Assembly: GCF_048006345.1 (NCBI RefSeq)
Contig: NZ_CP180351.1
Coordinates: forward strand, 372,001-436,000
Source of the DNA: Marivita sp030148515
GTDB lineage: Bacteria > Pseudomonadota > Alphaproteobacteria > Rhodobacterales > Rhodobacteraceae
Direction: 5' to 3'
Length of the DNA stretch: 64,000 nucleotides
Shown: positions 1 to 8,293 of the stretch, piece after piece
Position numbering within the stretch: position 1 is the stretch's first letter
Layout: every line of letters begins with the position of its first letter
Made by a program: the position numbers and the translations under genes
The notes under the pieces: generated by a model
The model's input: the letters and a program-made list of their open reading frames with translations, nothing else
Told to the model about the DNA's origin: nothing
Databases searched by the model: none

Positions 1-1
1 G

Positions 2-1417
2 GCGAACGAAGGCTTGAACCAGCTGACAACTCAGGTTGGTACCCTGCTTGTGTCAGCAGCATCTGTCGAGACGCTTGCATATGTTCTTTATGCACTTCCG
101 GTCGTCATGTCGATCCGCACAGAAGTGTCGGCAGTGGTTGGCGATGGTCCTCTGGGAACAGCGGGCCTGCATGCGCAAATCAAATCAGCGGCTGATTTGC
201 TCTATAACGAAGCCAATGACAGCAACGTCGTCACGGCGATTGGTTTGCGGCTTCAAAGTGATATTGACGTTTCCTTCACGGACGCATCCGTCGTCGCGTC
301 GGCGCCGCTTAGTCCGTTGGTGACCGATACACTGTTTGGGCGTGTGACAGCTTCAAGCGAATTCGGAGGCACGCAAGAACGCAATGTTGGGCCGTATATC
401 GCAACGCGACTGGTCTTTACGGATCACCCGGATCAAAGCACGTTTGACCGGGCCCGCGATAATGCCGAAGCAGAGCTTTGGGATGACAACCTGCAAAATG
501 CTCTTGAAGCCATTGGCTATAGCGAAATTCAGGCCTTTGGCCGGGCAATCAGCGAGGACCTTGCAGAAACGCTCGCCGATGTTCCAAACCACGAGCAATT
601 GCTGTCGCCCGAAGACGATGTGGCTGATGGCACCGCGCTGGCGGATTACCTGTTTGGCGACGATGGGGATGATGCGCTGTCCGGACTGGCCGGACCGGAT
701 GCCGTGAGCGGGGGGCTTGGTAACGACATTCTGCGTGGTGGGCAGGATGCCGACTATCTGACCGGTGGCCCGGGCAGTGATATGATCTTTGGCAATACCA
801 CCTACGGCGACGGAGGCGCTGGGGATACGGCACGTTTCGAGGGGCGGGCCCGCGATTTCGCGATTGATGGCGGGACAACCTATGCCACTGTGACCAATTC
901 GAGCGGTGAGCGTGACAAGCTGTTCAACATCCAGTTCCTACGCTTTGACGATCAAACAATCGAATTGCAGGAAGGATCCGCTCTTGACGGTGCTGGCGAT
1001 CCTGAAGGTTTCAACGTCGCTGAACGCGTGGCGCTGCTCTACGAAGCGGCGCTGAACCGAGATGGCAATATCGATTTGCCGGGGCTGAATTTCTATATTG
1101 GCGTTACGGAAGCGAACAATCCGTCAGACGAATTCCTTGCGCGCGATCTGATGACCAGCCCCGAGTTCTCGCAGAACTTTGGGAACGCAGAAACGCTTTC
1201 GAACGAAGACTTCCTTCGGCAGGTCTACAATAACGTGCTGGAACGGGATCCGGACATCGACGGCTTCTTGTTCTACCTGAACCTTCTCAACAACAACATC
1301 ATCACAAAAGAGCTGGCGCTTGCCGACATCGCAATCTCACCCGAGAACACCGCGGCGTCGGGTGATATCCTCATGAGCCTTTACGAGTCATCGGAAGGGG
1401 AGTGGGGCTTTATTTGA
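2..1417 (+). CDS. RTX-like calcium-binding protein with C-terminal DUF4214, 5' end cut by window
   Basis: The frame is already open at base 2, so the true start lies outside the window; the TTG at 14 is only the first possible in-window start. About 470 residues are visible. The middle (around residues 208-262 counted from base 14) is a Gly/Asp-rich stretch with degenerate RTX nonapeptides such as GLGNDILRGG and GGPGSDMIFG, which bind calcium in type I secreted proteins. The C-terminal third (about 330-450) looks like DUF4214, with the ERVALLYEAALNRD and FLRQVYNNVLERDPD repeats often found in secreted or S-layer-associated proteins. No secretion genes are adjacent. An extracellular role is inferred from the repeats; substrate or activity cannot be told. 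Confidence 0.75.
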   Translation, partial: ANEGLNQLTTQVGTLLVSAASVETLAYVLYALPVVMSIRTEVSAVVGDGPLGTAGLHAQIKSAADLLYNEANDSNVVTAIGLRLQSDIDVSFTDASVVASAPLSPLVTDTLFGRVTASSEFGGTQERNVGPYIATRLVFTDHPDQSTFDRARDNAEAELWDDNLQNALEAIGYSEIQAFGRAISEDLAETLADVPNHEQLLSPEDDVADGTALADYLFGDDGDDALSGLAGPDAVSGGLGNDILRGGQDADYLTGGPGSDMIFGNTTYGDGGAGDTARFEGRARDFAIDGGTTYATVTNSSGERDKLFNIQFLRFDDQTIELQEGSALDGAGDPEGFNVAERVALLYEAALNRDGNIDLPGLNFYIGVTEANNPSDEFLARDLMTSPEFSQNFGNAETLSNEDFLRQVYNNVLERDPDIDGFLFYLNLLNNNIITKELALADIAISPENTAASGDILMSLYESSEGEWGFI

Positions 1418-1500
1418 TCCTTGGAATGTCAGTGCTTTCTTTTTGTGCTGCATGTGCTTAGGCTGCATTGCAGCAAAGACATTCCGGGGGAGAGGGCACT

Positions 1501-2079
1501 TTGGCCGAAGACCAGAATCCGCTTTTGATCAAGCGCTACGCGAGCCGACGTCTCTATAACACCGAAACATCCGACTACGTGACATTGGAAGACATCGCGG
1601 GGTTCATCCGAGGTGGGCGCGAGGTCAAGATCGTCGATCTGAAATCCGGAGACGACCTGACACGACAATACCTGTTGCAGATCATTGCCGAACACGAAAG
1701 CCGGGGCGAAAGCGTGCTTCCAACCAATGTGCTCAACGATCTGGTGCGCAGCTATACCACCACCGCCACCAGCGCGGTGCCGCAGTTCCTTGCTGCAAGC
1801 TTCGAGATGTTCCGCGACAGCCAGTCCAAATGGATGGAGAACATGAACAAGGCCAACCCGATGTCGGGTGTGCCCGGGTTCGAAGCCATTCAAGCGCAGC
1901 AGGAAGCGTTTCTCAAGGCGATGACCGGCGGCATGAGCGGGTCATGGTCGGGCCCCTCCAAGGATGACTCCGACGCGCCAGCGAAAGACACGAAATCCGG
2001 CAGCAGCACCGACGATCTTGATGCGATCCGCAACCAGCTTGCCGAGCTTCAGAAAAAGCTGTCGAAGCTCGACAAGTGA
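1501..2079 (+). CDS. phaR: Polyhydroxyalkanoate synthesis repressor PhaR
   Basis: Residues about 8-68 form the PHA accumulation regulator DNA-binding domain (PLLIKRYASRRLYNTE, then SDYVTLEDIAGFI). PhaR proteins bind both DNA and the PHA polymer and repress phasin and PHA genes until granules form. The C-terminus is polar and ends in a Leu-heptad helix (LDAIRNQLAELQKKLSKL) that may be a coiled coil. I chose the TTG at 1501 because a purine-rich GGGGGAGAGG lies a few bases upstream; a TTG at 1468 is possible but lacks such a site. The length, 192 residues, fits the family. The phaC/phaZ/phasin genes usually near phaR are not in this window. The stop abuts the stop of the convergent aminotransferase with no gap. 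Confidence 0.9.
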   Translation: MAEDQNPLLIKRYASRRLYNTETSDYVTLEDIAGFIRGGREVKIVDLKSGDDLTRQYLLQIIAEHESRGESVLPTNVLNDLVRSYTTTATSAVPQFLAASFEMFRDSQSKWMENMNKANPMSGVPGFEAIQAQQEAFLKAMTGGMSGSWSGPSKDDSDAPAKDTKSGSSTDDLDAIRNQLAELQKKLSKLDK

Positions 2080-3270
2080 TCAGGCCAGCGCCTGCACCGG
2101 CGGGCGCATGACGTGATCCACGGCGGACAGGATCACGTCCGCTACGGCATCACATTCGGCCAGGGTCAGGCGCGCGGGCAGGCGGCAATCGCAGGCGCGT
2201 GCCAGCATTGCCCGCGTCTTGGGCAGGTCCGGTGCTGGCCCAAGGAATTCCCAGTTCCAGAACGCCCGTGCGTTGTCGGCGCTGCGTCCGAAGACCTGGA
2301 TCGACACACCCATCGCCTTTGCTGTGTCGACAAAGGCATCGACATCCGCATCGCTCATATCGCGCAGGCTGAATTGCAGCGAATCCGGCGCGCGTTCTTC
2401 CTGCGGCAGGGAGGGCGGTACGGTGATCCAAGGCGACTGGCGCAGGCGGTCTGCGACGTGATCGTGGTTGCGGCGGCCATCGCGGACGCGGCGGTCCAGC
2501 TCGGCCAGCTGTGGGCGGATCACGGCAGCGGACAGGTTCGACATGCGCAGGTTATACAGCGGCAGTTTGTTCTGCCACTTGGCAAAGGCCTCGTGCAGGA
2601 CGGGGTGTTTCTTCCAGTTGTGCTCGTAGGCGCCCGACAGGATCACCGCACGGGCGATCAGGTCGGCATCGTCGCTGAGAAGGATGCCTCCTTCGCCGGC
2701 GTTGAGCATCTTGTAGCTTTGGAAGCTGAAGCATCCGACGTGGCCCAGCGTGCCGATTTTTTGCCCGTTCCAAAGCGTGCCCAATGAGTGCGCGGCGTCT
2801 TCGATCACCGGAAGGCCGCGCGCTTGGGCCAGCGTCAGGATCGCGTCCATATCGGAGGTGTGCCCGCGCATGTGGCTGATCATTACTGCATGAACATCAT
2901 CGATCTTGGCTTCGAAATCCGCCATGTCGATGCGGTAGCTGTCATCCACTTCGCACAGCACCGGGACGCACTCGGCATGGACGATGGACGAGGGCACGGC
3001 GGCAAATGTGAAGGCGGGGATCAACACGCGCGCGTCACGGGGGAGGCCAAGTGCCTTCAGCGACAGGAAAAGCGCGGCAGAGCAGCTGCTGACCGCCAGC
3101 GCGTATTTCGCCCCCATCAAGGCGGCGAACTCTTCTTCAAGCAACGACACGGGCGCTGCTTCGGGAGCGGTGTATCGGAACAGGTCACCGGATTGCAGCA
3201 GACGGTCAATCTCGCGACGGGCGGATTCCGGGATCGGCTCTGCGTCGTGCATGTTCGGAAGATGTGTCAT
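2080..3270 (-). CDS. DegT/DnrJ/EryC1/StrS-family PLP aminotransferase
   Basis: This 396-residue protein has the fold-type I layout of sugar aminotransferases. The N-terminal SSCSAALFLSLKAL segment is followed by PAFTFAAVPSSI, the VIEDAAHSLG segment that contacts the PLP ring, and the Schiff-base lysine in SFQSYKMLNAGEGG (about K187). Family members aminate keto-sugars in surface polysaccharide, glycan or antibiotic pathways, but some act on other substrates. No glycosyltransferase or nucleotide-sugar gene is adjacent, so the substrate is unknown. The start ATG has GAGGCG upstream. The gene ends flush against phaR. Confidence 0.8.
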   Translation of the reverse strand: MTHLPNMHDAEPIPESARREIDRLLQSGDLFRYTAPEAAPVSLLEEEFAALMGAKYALAVSSCSAALFLSLKALGLPRDARVLIPAFTFAAVPSSIVHAECVPVLCEVDDSYRIDMADFEAKIDDVHAVMISHMRGHTSDMDAILTLAQARGLPVIEDAAHSLGTLWNGQKIGTLGHVGCFSFQSYKMLNAGEGGILLSDDADLIARAVILSGAYEHNWKKHPVLHEAFAKWQNKLPLYNLRMSNLSAAVIRPQLAELDRRVRDGRRNHDHVADRLRQSPWITVPPSLPQEERAPDSLQFSLRDMSDADVDAFVDTAKAMGVSIQVFGRSADNARAFWNWEFLGPAPDLPKTRAMLARACDCRLPARLTLAECDAVADVILSAVDHVMRPPVQALA

Positions 3271-3321
3271 TGCTGCGCCTCTTGTCTGTCGTGTCGTCTC
3301 AGCATACGCGCTGTCACGAGA

Positions 3322-3341
3322 GTATGACAGTGGTATGACAG
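3322..3341. promoter_or_regulatory. Direct repeat GTATGACAG x2 upstream of the aminotransferase
   Basis: Two copies of GTATGACAG start at 3322 and 3333, 11 bases apart (one helical turn), with CTGTCAC just beyond at 3311 in the opposite sense. They lie 52-71 bases upstream of the aminotransferase start. The spacing suggests an operator, but no regulator is known. Confidence 0.25.
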
Positions 3342-3360
3342 GATGTCTCCCAGCTTGGGA

Positions 3361-4665
3361 TCAAACACCCAACCTGTCACGCATCGCATACCAGGACATC
3401 CCCAGCTTGAGGATCGATGTGCGCATCAGCCCGCCGCCCGGGAATGGCATGTGCGGGATGGTGTTGAACGCGTCGAACCCCGGTGATGCGCCGCGGGTCG
3501 CTTCGGCCAATAGCTTGCCCGCCTGTATGGCGGTTCCGACACCGTGGCCGGAATAGCCCGATGCGGACAGTATGTTGGGCTGCACACGAGCAAGGTAGGG
3601 CATGCGTTTGAGCGTGATGGCCAACGTGCCGCCCCAGGCATGGTCGATACGCACATCGCGCAGATGCGGAAAGATCTCCGACAACGGTTTGCGCACCAAT
3701 GCAGCGATGTCGGATGGAAAGCGGTAGCCATAGGTCTCGCCACCGCCAAAGATCAGGCGTTTGTCATGGCTCAGACGGAAGTAATTGACAACAAAGCGGG
3801 AATCCGCGACGGCGACGTCCTGTGTCAGCACCTTTGCAGCATCGTTGCCCAAAGGTTCTGTGGCGATGACATAGTTGTTGATCGGCATGACCCGCGCGGT
3901 CACCTGCCGGTCCAGCCCACCCAGATAGCCATTCCCTGCAAGGATCACCTGATCCGCGATAACATGGCCCGCATCGGTCCGCACCGTCACCTTTGACCCG
4001 TGTTTGATGTCATGCACATGGCTGCGCTCGTGCAGGCGCGCGCCAGCTTTGGCTGCGGCCTCCGCCAACCCCAGTGCCAGCCGCAGCGGGTGCAGATGTG
4101 CTGCCCCCATATCGAGCGTGCCACCGATATAGTCGGGCGAGGGGCAGAGCGCGTGGAACGCATCGCGGTCCAGCGCTGTGATCTTGTCATAGCCGTATCG
4201 CGTTTGCAGATGTTCGGCATAGTCATGCAGGTCTGTCACATCCGCCGGGCGCGAGGCGGCCCAGGCGATACCGTCCTTGAGGTAGCAATCAATCCCGTGT
4301 TTGGCGATCAACCTGCGCACCAGCGCCTTGGCATCCTCCCCAAGATCCCAAAGCAGGCGCGCGTTATCCGCCCCCACCATCTTTTCCAACGTGATCTGGT
4401 CTTGCCGCTGCCCTGTCCCCAATTGTCCGCCATTGCGGCCTGACGCGCCGAATCCCACCCGATGCGCATCGAGCAGCACCACATCCGCGCCCATCTCGGC
4501 CAGATGCAGTGCCGCCGACAGGCCGGTATATCCGCCACCGACGACACAGACATCGGCGCGGGTTTCCCCCTGCAACGGCGCGAACGGGGCAAGCAGGGTC
4601 GCTGTCGCGGCGTACCAGCTTTGAGGATAGGCCCCTCGGGTGTCATTGCTGAAAAGCAGGTTCAA
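3361..4665 (-). CDS. puuB: FAD-dependent gamma-glutamyl-amine oxidase, PuuB-like
   Basis: A DAO-type flavoprotein of 434 residues. The dinucleotide-binding fold lies at about residues 39-66 (VCVVGGGYTGLSAALHLAEMGADVVLLDAH), followed by the GFGASGRNGGQ segment typical of the PuuB/OrdL group. The C-terminus carries GYSGHGVGTA, the usual second FAD contact. PuuB oxidises gamma-glutamylputrescine to gamma-glutamyl-aminobutyraldehyde. I chose the TTG at 4665 because it gives the family's typical beginning (xNLLFSND..GAYPQSWYAATA) and has AGGA upstream; an ATG at 4695 would add ten atypical residues. It is the last gene of the minus-strand amine cluster, downstream of two glutamine-synthetase-like ligases. 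The actual amine may not be putrescine. Confidence 0.8.
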   Translation of the reverse strand: MNLLFSNDTRGAYPQSWYAATATLLAPFAPLQGETRADVCVVGGGYTGLSAALHLAEMGADVVLLDAHRVGFGASGRNGGQLGTGQRQDQITLEKMVGADNARLLWDLGEDAKALVRRLIAKHGIDCYLKDGIAWAASRPADVTDLHDYAEHLQTRYGYDKITALDRDAFHALCPSPDYIGGTLDMGAAHLHPLRLALGLAEAAAKAGARLHERSHVHDIKHGSKVTVRTDAGHVIADQVILAGNGYLGGLDRQVTARVMPINNYVIATEPLGNDAAKVLTQDVAVADSRFVVNYFRLSHDKRLIFGGGETYGYRFPSDIAALVRKPLSEIFPHLRDVRIDHAWGGTLAITLKRMPYLARVQPNILSASGYSGHGVGTAIQAGKLLAEATRGASPGFDAFNTIPHMPFPGGGLMRTSILKLGMSWYAMRDRLGV

Positions 4666-4710
4666 AACGCGGTCCTGATCTTCTTCTTTTTCCAAATATG
4701 CCGGGGAGGG

Positions 4711-4758
4711 CGAGGGGCAGAGCCCCTCGCATCGGTCGGACCGGCGCAGCCGGTCCGA
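4711..4758. repeat. Tandem pair of GC-rich hairpins between puuA-like and puuB-like genes
   Basis: CGAGGGGC at 4711-4718 pairs with GCCCCTCG at 4722-4729 across an AGA loop. TCGGACCGGC at 4736-4745 pairs with GCCGGTCCGA at 4749-4758 across a GCA loop. The pair starts 10 bases past the ligase stop in the direction of transcription. It could lower read-through into the oxidase or protect the upstream 3' end. It resembles the other tandem palindromes in the window but has a 3-base loop. Confidence 0.7.
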
Positions 4759-4768
4759 ACTCCAAGGG

Positions 4769-6133
4769 TCATACGTTGAGCAGCAGGTGCTCGCGCTCCC
4801 ACGGGCTGATCACCTGCAGGAATTCTTCGTATTCCGTGCGTTTCACAATCGAATAGACGCGGCAGAATTCCTCACCAAGGATGTCGTGCAACTCGGTCGA
4901 CTCTTCGAACAGCTGCAACGCCTGTCCCAGAACCTGCGGGATGTCGGCCTCACCCTCGTAGGCGTCCTTCTTGAGCGGCTTGGAGGGCCATTTCTCGTTG
5001 ACCAGACCCAGATAACCGCAAGCAAGGGACGCCGCGATCCCGAGATAGGGGTTGCAATCCATCCCGGCGAGCCGGTTCTCGACCCGGCGGCTGGCGGGGC
5101 CGGAGAGCGGGATGCGAATGCCGGTGGTGCGGTTGTCGCGGCCCCAGGCGAGGTTGATGGGGGCTGCGTGCTCTTTCACATAACGGCGGTAGCTGTTCAC
5201 ATACGGGGCCAGCACGGCGATGGCCGCAGGCAAATAGGTCTGCAATCCGCCGATGAAGTGGAAGAACGCATCGGTTTCGCCGCCCTGCGGGCCGCTGAAC
5301 AGGTTGCGTCCGGTTTCGATGTCGATGATCGAATGGTGGATATGCATGGCGCTGCCGGGCTCATTGGCGATCGGCTTGGCCATGAAAGTGGCGAAACAAT
5401 CGTGGCGAAGCGCTGCTTCGCGGATCAGCCGTTTGAAATAGAAAACCTCGTCGGCGAGCTTCACCGGGTTGCCGTGGCGCAGGTTGATTTCAAGCTGACC
5501 TGCGCCGCCTTCCTGAGTGATGCCATCGATCTCGAAGCCCTGGGCTTCGGCGAAATCATAGATGTCGTCGATCACCGGGCCGAATTCGTCGACGGCGGTC
5601 ATCGAATAGGCCTGACGCGCGGCCGCCGGACGACCGGAGCGGCCGATCATCGGCTCGATGGGCTTGGCGGGATCAAGGTTGCGCGCCGTCAGGAAGAACT
5701 CCATCTCGGGCGCCACGACCGGCTCCCAGCCCTTGTCGCGATAAAGCTGCACCACGCGCTTGAGCACGTTGCGCGGCGCATATGGCACTGGCTTGCCCTT
5801 GCGGTCATAGGCGTCGTGGATGACCTGCAGCGTCCAGTCGCCCGTCCAGGGGGCTGCGGTGGCGGTGCTCATGTCGGGGCGCAGGATCATGTCGCGCTCG
5901 ATGAAGCCGCCATCGTCTTCGTCTGCCGCTTCGCCCCAGTCGCCTGTGATGGTCTGAAAGAAGATCGAGTCCGGCAGGTGGAAATATTCCTGACGGGCAA
6001 ATTTCGAGGCGGGCACGGCTTTGCCGCGGGCGATGCCGGGCAGGTCGGCGATGATGCATTCGACCTCGTCCAGCCTGCGGTTCTCCAGAAATGCGCGGGC
6101 GGAGTCGGGGAGACTGTCTGTCCAGTCGGTCAT
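4769..6133 (-). CDS. puuA: Glutamine-synthetase-family gamma-glutamyl-amine ligase, PuuA-like
   Basis: A 454-residue GS-family protein. The N-terminal beta-grasp half contains LPGIARGKAVPASKF. The catalytic half shows the metal-binding segment VAPEMEFFL, QLEINLRHG, the H-rich loop GSAMHIHHSI and the ATP/glutamate site NRTTGIRIPLSGPASRRVENRLAGMDCNPYL. The family ligates glutamate to an amine with ATP; PuuA makes gamma-glutamylputrescine. Lengths near 450 and lack of a GlnA adenylylation loop separate it from housekeeping glutamine synthetase. Its start overlaps the stop of the upstream amidotransferase by four bases (ATGA), so the two are translationally coupled. It differs clearly from the paralogue at 6877-8223, so the two probably have different substrates or partners. 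Confidence 0.8.
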   Translation of the reverse strand: MTDWTDSLPDSARAFLENRRLDEVECIIADLPGIARGKAVPASKFARQEYFHLPDSIFFQTITGDWGEAADEDDGGFIERDMILRPDMSTATAAPWTGDWTLQVIHDAYDRKGKPVPYAPRNVLKRVVQLYRDKGWEPVVAPEMEFFLTARNLDPAKPIEPMIGRSGRPAAARQAYSMTAVDEFGPVIDDIYDFAEAQGFEIDGITQEGGAGQLEINLRHGNPVKLADEVFYFKRLIREAALRHDCFATFMAKPIANEPGSAMHIHHSIIDIETGRNLFSGPQGGETDAFFHFIGGLQTYLPAAIAVLAPYVNSYRRYVKEHAAPINLAWGRDNRTTGIRIPLSGPASRRVENRLAGMDCNPYLGIAASLACGYLGLVNEKWPSKPLKKDAYEGEADIPQVLGQALQLFEESTELHDILGEEFCRVYSIVKRTEYEEFLQVISPWEREHLLLNV

Positions 6134-6813
6134 GCGAGGGTTCCTTCGCGGAAGAATTTTGCGAATTGGTCGGCCATGCGACCATTGTCGAGCGGTCTGC
6201 CCATTCGAGCGCGGGCGACCTGCATCAACTCGTCAGGGACGACGCCCTTGCCGCGCGTTTCGACCAAGCCGTTGATGAAGTCATCGCCGTATTCGGGATG
6301 CGGCTGCACCGTAAAGGCCTTGCCGGGATAAAGAAGCGCGGCATTGGCGCAATGATCGTTCGACGCCACAACCTGCGCGCCTTCGGGCCGTTCGACCACC
6401 TGATCCTGATGCCAGGCGTTGAAGGTCATCGTCTTGTCACCAAAATCATAGTCCTGCTGGCCCACGGCCCAACCGCCTTTGAACTTTTCGACTTTGCCGC
6501 CCATCGCCTGCGCGATGATCTGATGGCCGAAACACACGCCGATCAGCGGACGGTCGGCGGCGACAATATCGCGGATGAGCTGTTCCAGCGGGGGGATCCA
6601 CGGGTGATCTTCGTAGGCGCCGTGCTTGGAGCCGGTGATGAGCCAGCCATCCGCGTCCTGCGGCCCGGAGGGGAAGACGTTTTCCACGACGCTCCAGGTT
6701 TCAAAGGTAAAGCCTTTGCCTGCGAGCATCCGCTCGAAGAAACCGGGATATTCGCCGAACGACCCTTTCAGTTCGTCCGGAGCAAGTCCAGTCTGCAAGA
6801 TTCCGATTTTCAT
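6130..6813 (-). CDS. Class I glutamine amidotransferase, candidate gamma-glutamyl hydrolase (PuuD role)
   Basis: A 227-residue stand-alone GATase-1 domain. The nucleophile elbow is GVCFGHQ (C94) and the His-Glu pair sits in VQPHPEYGDD (about H172, E174), so a complete catalytic triad is visible. It looks like a GMP-synthase-type GATase rather than the peptidase C26 fold subgroup of E. coli PuuD. Placed between two gamma-glutamyl ligases, it most simply removes the glutamyl group at the end of the pathway; this role is inferred from context. I chose the ATG at 6813 (MKIGILQTG); an upstream codon at 6867 adds unlikely residues. It overlaps the downstream ligase by four bases. Confidence 0.75.
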   Translation of the reverse strand: MKIGILQTGLAPDELKGSFGEYPGFFERMLAGKGFTFETWSVVENVFPSGPQDADGWLITGSKHGAYEDHPWIPPLEQLIRDIVAADRPLIGVCFGHQIIAQAMGGKVEKFKGGWAVGQQDYDFGDKTMTFNAWHQDQVVERPEGAQVVASNDHCANAALLYPGKAFTVQPHPEYGDDFINGLVETRGKGVVPDELMQVARARMGRPLDNGRMADQFAKFFREGTLA

Positions 6814-6876
6814 GAAGCACCAAGGTGTTTGTGGGATCAAGCTATGCGTTCTGCGGGCGCACAGCAAGGGACGCGC

Positions 6877-8223
6877 CTAGACCGTGTCGAGGTAAATCTC
6901 AACGCGTTCGTTTGGCGTCAGTTCGTCCATGTAGTGGATTTCCTGCCTCTTGGTCTGCACGAGGTTGCGGATCAGCTCATCATGGAAGATGCGCGGCATC
7001 ACCGTGCTTTTCTCGAAGGCCGTGACGGCGCTGGGCCAATCGGCGGGTATCTGCGGCAGGTCAAGCGCGTAGGCGTTGCCGGTCACCGGATCTGGCGGCA
7101 GGGCCTTGTCCTCGATCCCGACAAGCGCCGCGCCAAGGATTGCGGCAAGTGTCAGATACGGGTTCACATCGCCACCGGCCACGCGATGTTCGACACGGCG
7201 TGCAGATGGGCTGCCCGAGGGCACACGGATCGCGGTTGTGCGGTTTTCGTAGGCCCATGCGATGCCGGTCGGGGCGTGAGACTCGGGCACCAAGCGATCA
7301 AAGCTGTTCAGGTGCGGCGCATAGATCAGCGCGCTGTCATGCAGCGCATTGAGACATCCTGCGATAGCGTGGCGCAGCAGGTCCGTGCCCTTGGGACCAC
7401 CATCGTCAAAGACGTTTTTGCCAGCCTCGTCGAGCAGCGAGAAATGTGTATGCATGCCGGACCCGGCATAGTCGGGATAGGGTTTCGCCATGAAGGAGGC
7501 GGCAAAGCCGTGCCTGCGGGCAAGGCCCTTGACCAGCATCTTGAAGAGCCATGCATCGTCGGCGGCGCGCAGGGCGTCGTCGCAATGCATCAGGTTCATT
7601 TCGAACTGGCCGAGGCCTGCTTCGGAAATCACCGTGTCTGCGGGAATGTCCATCGCCTCGCAGGCGTCGTAGAGATCGGTAAAGAAGCGGTCGAACTGGT
7701 CGATGAGGCGGATCGACAGGATCTCGCCGGCCTTGCGGCGCTTGCCGGAGCGGGGGGAGGCGGGAACCTGCAGGTTGCGGGTGCTGTCGTCGATAAGAAA
7801 AAACTCAAGCTCCATCGCCACCACGGGCGTCAGGCCGCGCGCCTTGTAACGCTGAACCACCGTGTTGAGCGCATGGCGCGGATCGCCTTCATAAGGCTCT
7901 CCCGTTTCGCGGAACATCCAGAGCGGCAGTAGAGCGCTGGGTGCTTCCAGCCACGGCATCGGCACAAAGCCGCGCCCGGTTGGCCAGAGCACGCCATCGG
8001 CATCACCGGCTTCGAACACCAGCGGGCTGTCGTCGATGTCTTCGCCCCAGATGTCGAGGTTCAAAACCGAGAGCGGAAAGCGGGTGCCGCCGTCCAGCAC
8101 CTTGTCGGCAAAGCGCGCAGGCACACGCTTGCCGCGTGCCTGACCGTTGAGGTCCGAAGCGGCCACACGGATCGTGCGGACCTGCGGGTTCTTGCGGAGC
8201 CAGTGGCGAATGTGGGGGTCCAT
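6877..8223 (-). CDS. Second glutamine-synthetase-family ligase
   Basis: A 448-residue GS-family protein, first gene behind the 8240-8258 promoter. Visible landmarks are the RVAASDLNGQARGKRVPARF beta-grasp strand, VVAMELEFFLIDD, GLGQFEMNLMHCDD, the GSGMHTHFSLLDEAGKN loop and NRTTAIRVPSGSPSARRVEHRVAGGDVNPYL. All key catalytic segments look intact. Like its neighbour at 4769-6133 it lacks GlnA-specific features and should glutamylate a small amine. Paired GS paralogues with one amidotransferase are seen in roseobacter amine clusters; the division of labour is not known. Start ATG at 8223. Confidence 0.8.
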   Translation of the reverse strand: MDPHIRHWLRKNPQVRTIRVAASDLNGQARGKRVPARFADKVLDGGTRFPLSVLNLDIWGEDIDDSPLVFEAGDADGVLWPTGRGFVPMPWLEAPSALLPLWMFRETGEPYEGDPRHALNTVVQRYKARGLTPVVAMELEFFLIDDSTRNLQVPASPRSGKRRKAGEILSIRLIDQFDRFFTDLYDACEAMDIPADTVISEAGLGQFEMNLMHCDDALRAADDAWLFKMLVKGLARRHGFAASFMAKPYPDYAGSGMHTHFSLLDEAGKNVFDDGGPKGTDLLRHAIAGCLNALHDSALIYAPHLNSFDRLVPESHAPTGIAWAYENRTTAIRVPSGSPSARRVEHRVAGGDVNPYLTLAAILGAALVGIEDKALPPDPVTGNAYALDLPQIPADWPSAVTAFEKSTVMPRIFHDELIRNLVQTKRQEIHYMDELTPNERVEIYLDTV

Positions 8224-8239
8224 TGAAGTGCCGTTTTCA

Positions 8240-8258
8240 ATAATTTGATCAAATTATA
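8240..8258 (-). promoter_or_regulatory. 18-bp perfect palindrome overlapping a -10 box upstream of the ligase operon
   Basis: ATAATTTGATCAAATTAT at 8240-8257 is a perfect inverted repeat. On the minus strand its edge forms TATAAT (8258-8253), an ideal -10, about 30 bases upstream of the ligase start. A match to the -35 consensus is weak. An operator lying on the -10 suggests repression in the absence of substrate. The regulator is not in the window. It is not an FNR box, because the two halves abut with no four-base spacer. Confidence 0.65.
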
Positions 8259-8293
8259 GATAGGCGGTGTAACCTCTACTTAGCAAGCAAAAT

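Noticed and set aside
4787..7932. Two long plus-strand open frames (514 and 613 codons) opposite the ligase genes
   Set aside because: They lie antisense to well-supported GS-family genes, have no recognisable domains and low-complexity composition; high GC creates such mirror frames.
8240..8257. FNR/Anr box
   Set aside because: FNR sites need TTGAT-N4-ATCAA; here the halves abut as TTTGATCAAA.
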